A DNA stretch of 17,114 bases from Bacillota bacterium (GCA_023461495.1 JAEYLA010000168.1:1-17114); one strand, 5' to 3'. Shown: positions 1 to 7,670, numbered from the stretch's first letter. The notes: generated from the letters alone by a model not told the origin. Numbers and translations: made by a program.

Positions 1-215
1 ATGGAGACACGGGTTCCCCGGAAGTGCAGATTGCACTTTTGACCGCACGCATCAACCACCTCAATGAGCATCTGAAGCTCCATAACAAGGATCATCACTC
101 CCGTCGCGGCCTTCTGAAAATGGTCGGCCAGCGCAGGGGCCTGCTCAACTACCTCAAGGATAAGGACATTGAGCGTTACAGAACGATCATTGCAAGCCTT
201 GGCCTGAGGAAATAA
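1..215 (+). CDS. rpsO: 30S ribosomal protein S15 (3' part)
   Basis: This is the C-terminal part of ribosomal protein S15, which binds 16S rRNA in the platform of the small subunit. The gene enters the window already in progress: reading in frame from base 3 gives GDTGSPEVQIALL, the conserved S15 segment, followed by INHLNEHLKLHNKDHHSRR and GQRRGLLNYL, and it ends with a TAA at 213-215. The GTG at 24 is an internal valine codon and not a start, because the conserved frame continues upstream of it to the window edge. About the first 15-20 residues are missing. A hairpin terminator follows and pnp comes next, the usual rpsO-pnp order. Identification is essentially certain from the DHHSRRGLL block. 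Confidence 0.97.
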   Translation, partial: GDTGSPEVQIALLTARINHLNEHLKLHNKDHHSRRGLLKMVGQRRGLLNYLKDKDIERYRTIIASLGLRK

Positions 216-231
216 GTTTTGTTTCAAAAAG

Positions 232-264
232 AACGGGGGAGCTTTTAAAGCTTCCCCGTTTTTA
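232..264 (+). terminator. Rho-independent terminator after rpsO
   Basis: An AACGGGG arm (232-238) and its complement CCCCGTT (254-260) flank an inner GCTTT/AAAGC pairing, giving a long stem. It is followed by a T-run to 263. It lies 17 bases after the rpsO stop and separates rpsO from the promoter of pnp. Partial readthrough into pnp, as known in other bacteria, cannot be judged here. Confidence 0.9.
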
Positions 265-387
265 TGTTCCGAACCGATTTCTTCACAGGAGACGTTACAG
301 GAAAATGGCCTTTACGGGCAAAGGATGCTAGAAAAGACGGTTATCAGCCCATAGCGCTATTTTTTTGTGGTATGAGTTGTCTTACCG

Positions 388-396
388 TGCTATACT
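388..396 (+). promoter_or_regulatory. Extended -10 promoter for pnp
   Basis: TGC-TATACT at 388-396 is a good extended -10 element (TGN plus TATACT). No convincing -35 hexamer stands 16-18 bases upstream, which fits the extended -10 type. Transcription would start near 403, leaving a leader of about 40 bases before the pnp ATG. It lies after the rpsO terminator, so pnp can be transcribed on its own. Confidence 0.65.
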
Positions 397-444
397 AGTT
401 TGGTAGAAAAAAAGAAAGAAGTAAAATGAAGGAGCTATTGTTTC

Positions 445-2538
445 ATGCACAAAACGTTTGAAATGCAGCTTGGCGGCAGGACATTTGTCGTGGAAACCGG
501 CAAGTATGCCGAGCAGGCGGGTGGATCCTGCCTCGTGCGTTGCGGGGATACCGCTGTACTTACCTGTGCCACGGTTGCTAAGACCGCCCGTACGGGCGTC
601 GATTTTTTGCCGCTGAGCGTTGAGTTTGAAGAAAAACTCTATGCGGTGGGCAAGATCCCCGGCGGCTTTATCAAGAGGGAAGGCCGTCCTTCTGAACGGT
701 CAATTTTGACTTCCCGTCTTATTGATAGGCCCATCCGCCCGCTGTTCCCTAAGGGCTTCTACAGGGACGTACAGGTGATTGCAACCGTCCTTTCCGTGGA
801 TCAGGATATTCAACCCGACATCCTCGGCATGATCGGTTCTTCCATCGCGCTTTCCATCAGCGAAGCGCCCTTTATGGGGCCGACCGGTTCCGTGAATGTT
901 GGCTATATTGATGGCGAATTTATCCTGAATCCCGATTGCGCGCAGCGCGAAAAGAGCCGCATGAACCTCACCGTTGCGGGTACGCGCGATGCGGTCATGA
1001 TGGTAGAAGCGGGCGCGAGTGAAGTCACGGAAAAAGAAATGCTTGACGCCATCCTGTTTGCGCATGCGCACATCAAGGAAATCGTCAAGTTCATCGATGG
1101 CATTGCCGCGGAAGTCGGCAAGCCCAAGGCAGAGTTTGAAATTTATCATCCCGACGATACGCTTACTCAAAAAGTTCGTGCCGCCGCCTTTGATAAGGTT
1201 GTCTGGTCTTTGGATACCTTTGACCGCAAGGAACGTGAAACCCGTTCCAACCAGGTCAAGGAAGAAGTCATTGCGGCGTTTGCGCAAGAGTATCCCGATG
1301 CTGCCGGCGATATCGACGCGATCCTCTACAGCCTGACCAAAGAGGTCGTGCGCGATAAAATCATCAACAAGGGCATCCGCCCCGATGGCCGCAAGCATGA
1401 GGAAATCCGCCCCATCTGGAGCGAGGTCAGCCTGCTTTCCCGCACCCACGGCAGCGCCGTATTTACCCGCGGCCAGACACAGGTCATGACCATTACCACG
1501 CTTGGCACCATCGGTGAGGCACAGATTTTAGACGGCATCACCATGGAAGAAAACAAGCGCTACATGCACCAGTACAACATGCCCCCTTACAGCGTTGGTG
1601 AAACCCGTATGATGCGCGGCCCCGGCCGCCGCGAAATCGGCCACGGCGCTTTGGCGGAGCGTGCGCTCGAACCCGTGCTCCCGAGCGAGGAAGAATTCCC
1701 GTACTGCATGCGCCTCGTTTCCGAGGTCATCAGTTCCAACGGCAGCACCTCGCAGGCTTCCATCTGCGCAAGCACGCTGTCCCTGATGGATGCGGGCGTT
1801 CCCATCAAGAAGCCGGTCGCAGGCGTTGCAATGGGCCTTATCAAGGACGACGCCAATGGCAACATCGCGATCCTGACGGATATCCAGGGGCTTGAAGACT
1901 TCCTGGGCGACATGGACTTCAAGGTTGCCGGCACCAGGGACGGTATCACGGCCATCCAGATGGATATCAAGATCAAGGGTATCAGTGAAGAAGTCCTTAC
2001 CCGCGCGCTCGAGCAGGCACGCGTTGGCCGTATGTTTATCTTGGGCAAAATGCTTGAAGCGCTTCCGGAACCCCGTACGGAGCTTTCCCGCTTTGCGCCG
2101 CGCATCCTGTCCTTCTCCATCAACCCGGATAAGATCAGGGATGTCATCGGTTCCGGCGGCAAGACCATCAATAAGATCATTGCCGATACCGGCGTGAAGA
2201 TCGATATCGAAGACGATGGCCGCGTGTTCATCGCTTCTCCCGATGCCGACGCCGCGGATGAAGCCAAGCGCATCATCATGGGCATCGTCAAGGACATCGA
2301 AGTGGGCGATGTGTTCTTAGGAAAGGTCGTACGCATCATGCCGTTTGGCGCGTTCGTCAACCTGACCCCGGGCAAGGACGGCTTGGTGCATATCTCCAAA
2401 CTTGCGAACCGCCGCGTGGAGAAGGTGGAAGACGTTGTCAACATCGGAGATGAAATCCTCGTGCGCGTTGTGGAAATCGACAAGCAGGGCAAGATCAACC
2501 TCACCCGCAAGGGCCTGCTGCCGGAAGACCAGGAGTAA
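445..2538 (+). CDS. pnp: Polyribonucleotide nucleotidyltransferase (PNPase)
   Basis: PNPase degrades RNA 3' to 5' by phosphorolysis and can add 3' tails; it acts as a cytoplasmic homotrimer. The 697 residues show the full domain order: first RNase PH domain (about 10-140, with GKIPGGFIKREGRPSE at 69-84), helical linker (about 240-320), second RNase PH domain (about 322-540), KH domain (about 554-612, GSGG at 569-572) and S1 domain (about 618-690, FGAFVNL and DGLVHISKL). The catalytic and metal-binding residues known in E. coli as D486, D492 and K494 match D485, D491 and K493. Length is normal. The ATG has GGAG ten bases upstream. It has its own extended -10 promoter and is closed by a terminator at 2571-2600. 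Nothing suggests degeneration. Confidence 0.98.
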   Translation: MHKTFEMQLGGRTFVVETGKYAEQAGGSCLVRCGDTAVLTCATVAKTARTGVDFLPLSVEFEEKLYAVGKIPGGFIKREGRPSERSILTSRLIDRPIRPLFPKGFYRDVQVIATVLSVDQDIQPDILGMIGSSIALSISEAPFMGPTGSVNVGYIDGEFILNPDCAQREKSRMNLTVAGTRDAVMMVEAGASEVTEKEMLDAILFAHAHIKEIVKFIDGIAAEVGKPKAEFEIYHPDDTLTQKVRAAAFDKVVWSLDTFDRKERETRSNQVKEEVIAAFAQEYPDAAGDIDAILYSLTKEVVRDKIINKGIRPDGRKHEEIRPIWSEVSLLSRTHGSAVFTRGQTQVMTITTLGTIGEAQILDGITMEENKRYMHQYNMPPYSVGETRMMRGPGRREIGHGALAERALEPVLPSEEEFPYCMRLVSEVISSNGSTSQASICASTLSLMDAGVPIKKPVAGVAMGLIKDDANGNIAILTDIQGLEDFLGDMDFKVAGTRDGITAIQMDIKIKGISEEVLTRALEQARVGRMFILGKMLEALPEPRTELSRFAPRILSFSINPDKIRDVIGSGGKTINKIIADTGVKIDIEDDGRVFIASPDADAADEAKRIIMGIVKDIEVGDVFLGKVVRIMPFGAFVNLTPGKDGLVHISKLANRRVEKVEDVVNIGDEILVRVVEIDKQGKINLTRKGLLPEDQE

Positions 2539-2570
2539 TGCGGCGCACCACAACAATTTAACATCTAAGG

Positions 2571-2600
2571 GGGCGGGGCAGTCTGGCCCTGCCCTCTTTT
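2571..2600 (+). terminator. Terminator after pnp
   Basis: GGGCAG at 2576-2581 pairs with CTGCCC at 2589-2594 around a short loop, followed by TCTTTT. It begins about 32 bases after the pnp stop. The T-run is interrupted by one C, so efficiency may be partial. Confidence 0.7.
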
Positions 2601-2615
2601 GATTCCCATAACCCT

Positions 2616-2647
2616 GTGACATCCTCGTTATGTATGCGGCATATACT
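2616..2647 (+). promoter_or_regulatory. Possible promoter of the ylxY-like gene
   Basis: TATACT at 2642-2647 is a good -10 hexamer 28 bases before the ATG. The best -35-like sequence, GTGACA at 2616-2621, is 20 bases away, which is too far for a strong sigma-A promoter. Proposed mainly because a terminator stands just upstream and the following genes need a start point. Confidence 0.3.
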
Positions 2648-2675
2648 GTAACAGCATGCAAAGGAGGAACAGGCG

Positions 2676-3395
2676 ATGCGGTGGTTGTATGGAAAAGGCA
2701 GGATTGTTGTAGATATTTTACTTGCGGCGCTGATGGTTGCGCTCTACATCGCAACCACAACGCCGGTGGCGCAGTCCGCCATCAGCGAACTTTACAACAG
2801 CCCCGTCTACCGCGGGCATGAAAAGGGCGTTGTCGGCATCGAGTGCGCTGTGAGCTGGAATGCCGCGGCAATGCCCGAAATGCTGCGCGTCCTCAAAAAG
2901 AACGAGCTTCGGATCACATTCTTTGTCAGCGGTGCGTGGGCCGAGGACAATCAGGAACTGCTTGTGCAGATGGTGCGCGACGGGCATGAAATCGGCACCA
3001 TGGGACAGCTTCCCATGCGCGATGGCGATACGGACGCGGTAAGGGAAGACATTGCGCGCTCCGTGGACATCATCCATACGGTATCCGGCATCCGGCCGAA
3101 GCTATACTATTCGGGCACGCGCCGCCTTCCGAGCTCTACGCGTGCCGCCAGCCGCCTTGGACTGACACATGTTTTGTGCACGGTCGATCTCTTATCGGGC
3201 AGGGGAAAAGCGGAGGATATCCTGCTGCGTGCATTGGATGCGCCGTTTGATGGAAGTATATTGCTTATACAGCCTACGGCGGAGGCCGTCAAGGCATTGC
3301 CTGCCTGCATCAGCGGGCTCAAGCAGCGGGGGCTTCGCATCGGAACGGTGAGCGAAGCGCTTGGCGAGCATATACAAAAGGAAGTACGTGTATGA
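2676..3395 (+). CDS. YlxY-like polysaccharide deacetylase-fold protein, probably inactive
   Basis: This 239-residue protein has one N-terminal membrane segment (about 9-27) and then a NodB/polysaccharide deacetylase-like domain outside the membrane, seen from the block RITFFVSGAWAEDN (79-92) and RDGHEIG (101-107). Position between pnp and an M16 peptidase matches ylxY in Bacillus, where the relative is annotated as a sporulation-type deacetylase. The catalytic motifs are gone: where family members have TFDDG there is ECAVSWN (56-62); where they have NHSxxH after GHEIG there is TMGQLP; and the late LLH histidine is Gln (ILLIQ, 195-199). It is therefore probably a cell-wall binding or structural pseudoenzyme (inference). 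AGGAGG stands just before the ATG. Its stop overlaps the start of the next gene as ATGA, implying coupling. Confidence 0.8.
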   Translation: MRWLYGKGRIVVDILLAALMVALYIATTTPVAQSAISELYNSPVYRGHEKGVVGIECAVSWNAAAMPEMLRVLKKNELRITFFVSGAWAEDNQELLVQMVRDGHEIGTMGQLPMRDGDTDAVREDIARSVDIIHTVSGIRPKLYYSGTRRLPSSTRAASRLGLTHVLCTVDLLSGRGKAEDILLRALDAPFDGSILLIQPTAEAVKALPACISGLKQRGLRIGTVSEALGEHIQKEVRV

Positions 3396-4657
3396 TCATT
3401 CAGGAAACATTTGAAAATGGAATTCGCGTTGTAGGCGAAACCATGGAAAAAGTCCGCTCATGCGCCATCGGCGTATGGGTTGGGACAGGCTCCGCCTTTG
3501 AACGGGAGAATGAGGGCGGCGCTTCTCATTTTATTGAGCACATGCTCTTCAAGGGCACAAAGACGCGTACCGCGCAGGATATCGCAGCCGAGATGGATGG
3601 CATCGGCGGCAATATGAACGCGTTTACGTCCAAGGAATGCACCTGCTATTATGCCAAGGTGCTAGATGAGAATTTGGATACCGCCGCCGATATTCTTTCG
3701 GATATCGTGCTAAACTCCACGTTCGATCCTGCCGAATTAAAAAAGGAGCAGGGCGTTATCTGCGAGGAAATTCTGATGACGCAGGACAGCCCCGAGGATC
3801 TTGCCCACGAGTCTATCGCACAGCTTTACTACGAAGGCGATCCGCTTGCAAAACCGATTCTGGGGACGGATAAAAGCGTGCGCGCCTTTACGCAGGAAAG
3901 CTTGCTTGCATATATGCACCGCCAGTATGTACCCGAGCGCATCGTGATTTCCGCAGCGGGCCATTTTGAGAAGGACAAGCTATTGTCTCTGGTGCGGGAA
4001 AAATTCTCCCAAATGCAAAAAGGGGAAGCGCATCCGTTCGGGCAGAACAAAGCGCCGGGCGGTAAGCGCTTCTGCGCGGTGGAAAAGGACATTGAGCAGA
4101 TTCATATCTGCATGGCAATGCCGGGCACGGCGCTCGAAACGCCGGATCAATACCCGCTCTTTGTACTAAGCAACGTCCTGGGCGGCAGCATGAGCTCGCG
4201 GCTGTTCCAGAAAATCCGTGAACAGCGCGGCATGGCCTACTCCATTTATTCCTATCCCACCTGTTACCGCAGCACGGGGAGCTTTTCCTTCTATGCGGGT
4301 ACGGGAGAACAGCAGGCGGTGGAGGTCATCCGCCTGATGCGTGAGGAAATGGAGAATGTCATTAAAAATGGCATTACCAAAGAGGAATTCAAACGCAGCA
4401 AGGATCAGCTCAAGGGCAGTTACCTGCTTTCGCAGGAGGGTACCTCCAGCCGTATGAACGCGCTCGGTAAGACGGCGCTGCTGCAAAACAAGCTCTATAA
4501 CGAGCAGGAAACCTATGACCGCATCGAAAACGTCACTATAGAGGATGTGGAGCGTGTCCTGCCCACCATTTTGGATATTGAAAACACCGCCACCGTATGC
4601 GTTGGCAGGATCAAAACCCGTGAGCAGGAAATCAAGGAATTGCTCGAACTCAATTAA
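3392..4657 (+). CDS. mlpA: M16 family zinc peptidase (MlpA/YmxG-type)
   Basis: A 421-residue cytoplasmic peptidase of family M16 (mitochondrial processing peptidase-like). The inverted zinc motif HFIEH is at 46-50 with E49 as catalytic base, and the third ligand is the E125-E126 pair in VICEEI, about 76 residues later as the family requires. The C-terminal half contains REQRGMAYSIYSY (276-288), the substrate-binding Arg/Tyr segment of M16 enzymes. Length matches the single-chain, two-domain bacterial form. The start codon overlaps the stop of the ylxY-like gene (ATGA), so translation is probably coupled. Gene order rpsO-pnp-ylxY-mlpA is the B. subtilis order and supports the symbol. Physiological substrate is unknown from sequence. 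Confidence 0.92.
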   Translation: MIIQETFENGIRVVGETMEKVRSCAIGVWVGTGSAFERENEGGASHFIEHMLFKGTKTRTAQDIAAEMDGIGGNMNAFTSKECTCYYAKVLDENLDTAADILSDIVLNSTFDPAELKKEQGVICEEILMTQDSPEDLAHESIAQLYYEGDPLAKPILGTDKSVRAFTQESLLAYMHRQYVPERIVISAAGHFEKDKLLSLVREKFSQMQKGEAHPFGQNKAPGGKRFCAVEKDIEQIHICMAMPGTALETPDQYPLFVLSNVLGGSMSSRLFQKIREQRGMAYSIYSYPTCYRSTGSFSFYAGTGEQQAVEVIRLMREEMENVIKNGITKEEFKRSKDQLKGSYLLSQEGTSSRMNALGKTALLQNKLYNEQETYDRIENVTIEDVERVLPTILDIENTATVCVGRIKTREQEIKELLELN

Positions 4658-4681
4658 ACGCCTAAGGAAGGTTGGGGAACA

Positions 4682-5050
4682 ATGGATAAACTGGATGAAA
4701 TCTTTGCAATGCAACAGGAGCTTGACGCGGAGATCATCTCCCGCCGCGGCCTTACGGATATTCCGATGGAGCAGTGGGTACAAAAGGATATTTTAGCCAT
4801 GCTTTCTGAACTTGGGGAAGTGCTTGATGAGGTGAACTTCAAATGGTGGAAGAACCCAAAGGAGATCGATCGCACGGCCCTGTCGGAAGAACTGGTGGAT
4901 GTGCTGCATTTTTTCATCAGCATGTGCATCCATGCAGGGCTTGACGCGCAAATGATGTACGATATTTACACGGAAAAGAACAAGGAGAATATGAACAGGC
5001 AGCTCGGCCGCTCCAAAAAGCCGGGCTATGCCATCTGGGAAAACAAATAG
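4682..5050 (+). CDS. All-alpha dUTPase/MazG-like NTP pyrophosphohydrolase
   Basis: A 122-residue protein with the two acidic helices of the all-alpha NTP pyrophosphatase superfamily: ELGEVLDE (43-50, E43 and E46) and EELVDVLHF (69-77, E70 and D73), which together bind Mg2+. The FKWWK segment (53-57) and the GLTDIPMEQW N-terminal region resemble the all-alpha dimeric dUTPase_2 group more than classic MazG, so hydrolysis of dUTP or a related nucleotide to the monophosphate is the best guess. It lies 24 bases after the M16 gene with an AAGGAAGG-type site upstream, most likely in the same transcript. Substrate cannot be fixed without comparison to characterised members. Confidence 0.8.
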   Translation: MDKLDEIFAMQQELDAEIISRRGLTDIPMEQWVQKDILAMLSELGEVLDEVNFKWWKNPKEIDRTALSEELVDVLHFFISMCIHAGLDAQMMYDIYTEKNKENMNRQLGRSKKPGYAIWENK

Positions 5051-5074
5051 CGCTCCGCGCCGGGAGGGAAAATC

Positions 5075-6256
5075 ATGCAGAGAGTGAGAGTCCGGGGACG
5101 GTTTTATGTGCTGCTTGTGCTTTTGCTTGCGCTGTTGGGCGTGCTCCTTTATTTCTTATTGGGAGGCGGCAGGGAAGGCGAGCTTGCCATGAGCACCATG
5201 CGCCTTTCCCGTTCGGAAAAGACGGTGCTTGTAAGGGATGAAGTGAGCAGGACCGTCGAGCGTTACGACAAAATCCTGTTTGACGTCGTAGAAGGCGCGC
5301 ATGTGAACATGGGCGATCAAATCGCGCAGGTGTTTAAGTGGGGATATCAGGAGCAGACGATGCAAACCCTGCTTGATGTGGAGAAATCCATTTACGAGTA
5401 CCAGGTCAGCCAGATCAAAGGCATCGTAAACCCTGAGCTTGACGCGCTCAATGTGCAGCTGCAGCAAAAGCAAAACGCCATCCGTGCCGCTGTCCGCGGC
5501 GAAAGCACTGCGGACATGCTTACCCTTGAACAGGAATTGAAAGCGCTTCTAAGCACAAGGAAGGAGCTCCTGCGCGATATTCAGCCCGATGAGGCGCTCA
5601 ATAGTCTTTATCAGCGGGAGGAGCAGCAGCTGACCAACCTGAACGCATGGAAGCGCGATATTTTAAACGATGTCGGGGATGGCGTCGTCAGCTTTTATTT
5701 TGATGGGTACGAGCAGGCGTTGAGCGCCAAAAAGCTCGATATGATCAACTCTGATCTGGTAGCGGGAGTCATTCGCGGCAGCGGTATCGTATCCAATATC
5801 GATACCACGGATGTAAGTCCCCTTTACCGCCTCATTGATCCGGATCATTTTTATATTGCGTTTTTGACGGACGCATCAAGCGCGTTTCGCGTAACACGGG
5901 GGGAAAGCTATACGGTTGTATTCAGCGGGTATGCCGATCAGCCCTATACCGGTACGGCGCTTGCGCCGATCGTTTCCGGCAAGCAAATCGTAAACCTGAT
6001 TGAATTCAATCAGCCCATGCAGGATTTAATGGGCGTGCGTGTGGTGGAGGTTTCCATCATGAAGGACGTTACGGGGCTTTACGTGCCGCTAGAGGCGATT
6101 GAAATGCGTGAAGGCGTGCCGGGCATCCTGCGCGTTGCCGGAGAAGAGACGGTATGGACGCAGGTGGATGTGCTTGCAGCCGATGAGGAAGGCGCGATTA
6201 TCCGCGCCGCAGGCGGGGAAGCGCTCATGGCGGGCCTGCGTTACCGCAAACCGTAG
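5075..6256 (+). CDS. HlyD-like membrane-anchored adaptor protein
   Basis: A 393-residue protein with a basic N-terminus and one strong transmembrane segment (about 9-30), then an extracytoplasmic part. It has the split layout of membrane fusion proteins: a first half-lipoyl strand set with VVEGAHVNMGDQIAQVF (71-87), a charged, Gln- and Leu-rich coiled coil (about 95-195), the second half-lipoyl GDGVVSFYFDGYE (201-213), and beta-barrel domains (about 230-393). No ABC or RND transporter gene is adjacent. Instead it sits directly before yggS and sepF, where HlyD-like proteins are also found in other Clostridia (from memory, not searched). A role at the envelope during division is possible but unproven. 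GGGAGG precedes the ATG at good distance. Confidence 0.78.
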   Translation: MQRVRVRGRFYVLLVLLLALLGVLLYFLLGGGREGELAMSTMRLSRSEKTVLVRDEVSRTVERYDKILFDVVEGAHVNMGDQIAQVFKWGYQEQTMQTLLDVEKSIYEYQVSQIKGIVNPELDALNVQLQQKQNAIRAAVRGESTADMLTLEQELKALLSTRKELLRDIQPDEALNSLYQREEQQLTNLNAWKRDILNDVGDGVVSFYFDGYEQALSAKKLDMINSDLVAGVIRGSGIVSNIDTTDVSPLYRLIDPDHFYIAFLTDASSAFRVTRGESYTVVFSGYADQPYTGTALAPIVSGKQIVNLIEFNQPMQDLMGVRVVEVSIMKDVTGLYVPLEAIEMREGVPGILRVAGEETVWTQVDVLAADEEGAIIRAAGGEALMAGLRYRKP

Positions 6257-6299
6257 GACGGTTTTTGCCCGGCAGTAGGATGGAATGGGAGGCAATAAG

Positions 6300-6992
6300 A
6301 TGAGCATACAGGAAAACTATGCGCATATTGTGGAGCGGATCGCGTCCGCCTGCGCGTCCTGCAACCGGAAGCCTGAGGAAATTACGCTGCTCGCCGTCAC
6401 AAAATTTGTGCCTGTCGAGCGGATTGCACAGGCGCTTGCGCTGGGCGTAAGCCATGTGGGCGAGAACCGCGCGCAGGAGCTGACCGAGAAGCTGGATTTT
6501 TTCAAGGCGCGTCAATGCGACATTCATTTTATTGGACAATTACAAACAAATAAGGTAAAATATATTATCGGTCGGGTAGACTTGGTACAATCGGTAGATC
6601 GTATCCAGCTCGCGCAGGAATTGGAACGGCAGGCGGCGCGGCTGGATATCATACAGGACATTCTTGTACAGGTCAACATCGGGGAGGAACCGCAAAAGGG
6701 CGGAATTGATGAGGAAAATCTCGCCGCCTTTTTGAAAAGCATGGTGGACATGCCCCATCTTCGGGTAAAAGGACTCATGTGCGTACCTCCGGCGTTGGAA
6801 GCCGAACAGGCAAGGCCGTATTTCGCCAGAATGCGCGGGCTGTGGGAGGCTGCAAAGCGTATTCCCGGCGTTACGATGCAACACCTTTCTATGGGAATGA
6901 GCGGCGATTATGAAGTGGCCATACAGGAAGGCGCAACAGTAATCCGTGTGGGCAGCGCTCTGTTTGGGGATCGACCGCCGCTGAAAGGGTAG
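6300..6992 (+). CDS. PLP homeostasis protein, YggS/YlmE family
   Basis: Single-domain fold-type III PLP-binding protein that buffers pyridoxal phosphate; no catalytic activity is established for the family. PLP lysine is K35 in LLAVTKFV, followed by GVSHVGENRAQE, HFIGQLQTNK (76-85), and the phosphate-binding MGMSGDYEVAI plus IRVGSALFG near the C-terminus. The ATG at 6300 is chosen over the in-frame ATG at 6285 because GGGAGG lies between them, seven bases before 6300; the resulting 230 residues is normal. It lies before sepF, matching ylmE-sepF in Bacillus. It is followed by a 132-base gap with three hairpins. Confidence 0.95.
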   Translation: MSIQENYAHIVERIASACASCNRKPEEITLLAVTKFVPVERIAQALALGVSHVGENRAQELTEKLDFFKARQCDIHFIGQLQTNKVKYIIGRVDLVQSVDRIQLAQELERQAARLDIIQDILVQVNIGEEPQKGGIDEENLAAFLKSMVDMPHLRVKGLMCVPPALEAEQARPYFARMRGLWEAAKRIPGVTMQHLSMGMSGDYEVAIQEGATVIRVGSALFGDRPPLKG

Positions 6993-7009
6993 CATTTCTC
7001 CCGTAGGGA

Positions 7010-7047
7010 ATGAAACAGGGCCGATATAGAAAGAACGCCCGTTTCAT
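7010..7047 (+). promoter_or_regulatory. Hairpin 1 between yggS and sepF
   Basis: ATGAAAC (7010-7016) pairs with GTTTCAT (7041-7047) and, after one bulged A, GGGC (7018-7021) pairs with GCCC (7037-7040): 11 pairs around a 15-base loop. No T-run follows, so it is not a standard terminator. It could stabilise the upstream mRNA end or be part of a sepF leader. Confidence 0.5.
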
Positions 7048-7052
7048 ACATA

Positions 7053-7077
7053 GCCGCAACAAAAATAGATATGCGGC
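7053..7077 (+). promoter_or_regulatory. Hairpin 2 between yggS and sepF
   Basis: GCCGCA (7053-7058) pairs with TGCGGC (7072-7077) around a 13-base A-rich loop. It is weaker than its neighbours and may be chance, but it is the middle one of three consecutive inverted repeats. Confidence 0.35.
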
Positions 7078-7080
7078 AAT

Positions 7081-7117
7081 CTCCAAGCGCCAACGAAAAA
7101 TACTTTTCGTTTGGAGG
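7081..7117 (+). promoter_or_regulatory. Hairpin covering the sepF ribosome binding site
   Basis: AACGAAAA (7092-7099) and TTTTCGTT (7104-7111) form a perfect 8-pair stem with an ATAC loop. Beyond a six-base bulge, CTCCA (7081-7085) pairs with TGGAG (7112-7116), which is the Shine-Dalgarno of sepF (GGAGG at 7113-7117). The fold would therefore hide the ribosome binding site. Control of sepF translation is an inference from this geometry. Confidence 0.55.
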
Positions 7118-7124
7118 TAGTGTC

Positions 7125-7571
7125 ATGGCAAAGTTCTTTAACAAATTCCTTGATTACATCGGAATCGAGGAGACAGATGTTGAGGATGAATTCCAGAACG
7201 ATTATTATGCGGAAAACTCTTTGGAGCAGCCGGATAACGTTGTAAATTTCGGCCAGCGCGATAAGAGAAAGAACAACGTCGTCAGCATCCCCACGGCGAT
7301 GCAAATGAAGATGATCGTGTATCACCCCATCAGCTACGAGGATACGCAAAATATCATCGATAATTTGAAGAGCCGCAAGCCGGTCATCGTGAATATGGAA
7401 GAGTTGGAAATTGAGTGCGCGCAACGCATACTTGATTTTATGGCGGGCGCGGTCTATGCGCTCAACGGCACCATATTCAAGATTTCGCGCGGGATATTCG
7501 TAGTGGCCCCCAACAATTACGATATCATCGGCAATGGCGAGGGCGACCTGAACGACGACGGATTGATCTAA
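7125..7571 (+). CDS. sepF: Cell division protein SepF
   Basis: SepF anchors FtsZ filaments to the membrane and shapes the division septum. The 148-residue product has the expected parts: an amphipathic N-terminal helix (MAKFFNKFLDYIG, 1-13) for membrane binding, an acidic and Asn-rich linker (about 15-50), and the compact SepF domain (about 58-135) with MIVYHPISYEDTQNIIDNLKS-type residues, the VIVNMEEL strand and FMAGAVYALNG. The ATG at 7125 is chosen because GGAGG lies seven bases upstream; an in-frame upstream codon at 7071 would add 18 unrelated residues and read through the hairpin. Neighbours are yggS upstream and a DivIVA-domain gene downstream, as in Bacillota division clusters, but ylmG and ylmH are missing. 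Confidence 0.95.
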   Translation: MAKFFNKFLDYIGIEETDVEDEFQNDYYAENSLEQPDNVVNFGQRDKRKNNVVSIPTAMQMKMIVYHPISYEDTQNIIDNLKSRKPVIVNMEELEIECAQRILDFMAGAVYALNGTIFKISRGIFVVAPNNYDIIGNGEGDLNDDGLI

Positions 7572-7600
7572 TACGATCGGACAGGCATAGTATGCTTTTT

Positions 7601-7632
7601 ACGCGCCGTGGAATAACTGCGGCGCGTTTTTT
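7601..7632 (+). terminator. Terminator after sepF
   Basis: ACGCGCCG (7601-7608) and CGGCGCGT (7620-7627) form a perfect 8-pair, GC-rich stem, followed by six T residues. A textbook intrinsic terminator 30 bases after the sepF stop, separating sepF from the DivIVA-domain gene. Confidence 0.93.
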
Positions 7633-7651
7633 CATGAATTATTCCAGGATC

Positions 7652-7670
7652 GCCTGTTTTTATGACAGGC
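7652..7670 (+). repeat. Small hairpin before the DivIVA-domain gene
   Basis: GCCTGT (7652-7657) pairs with ACAGGC (7665-7670) around a TTTTATG loop, ending a few bases before the ribosome binding site (AGGAGG) of the next gene. Function unknown; possibly a 5' mRNA stabiliser. Confidence 0.35.

Noticed and set aside
24..26. GTG as a start codon for a short S15
   Set aside because: The conserved S15 sequence GDTGSPE is in frame upstream, so the gene is cut by the window edge and GTG is an internal valine codon.
351..367. ATAGCGCTAT palindrome followed by T7 before pnp, as a second terminator
   Set aside because: The self-complementary 10-mer can only make a three-pair stem with a four-base loop, too weak for termination.
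1587..2564. Long open frame of 325 codons on the minus strand, antisense to pnp
   Set aside because: pnp is unmistakable here. The antisense frame is Ser/Arg/Ile-rich with no recognisable motif and arises from GC-biased codon use.
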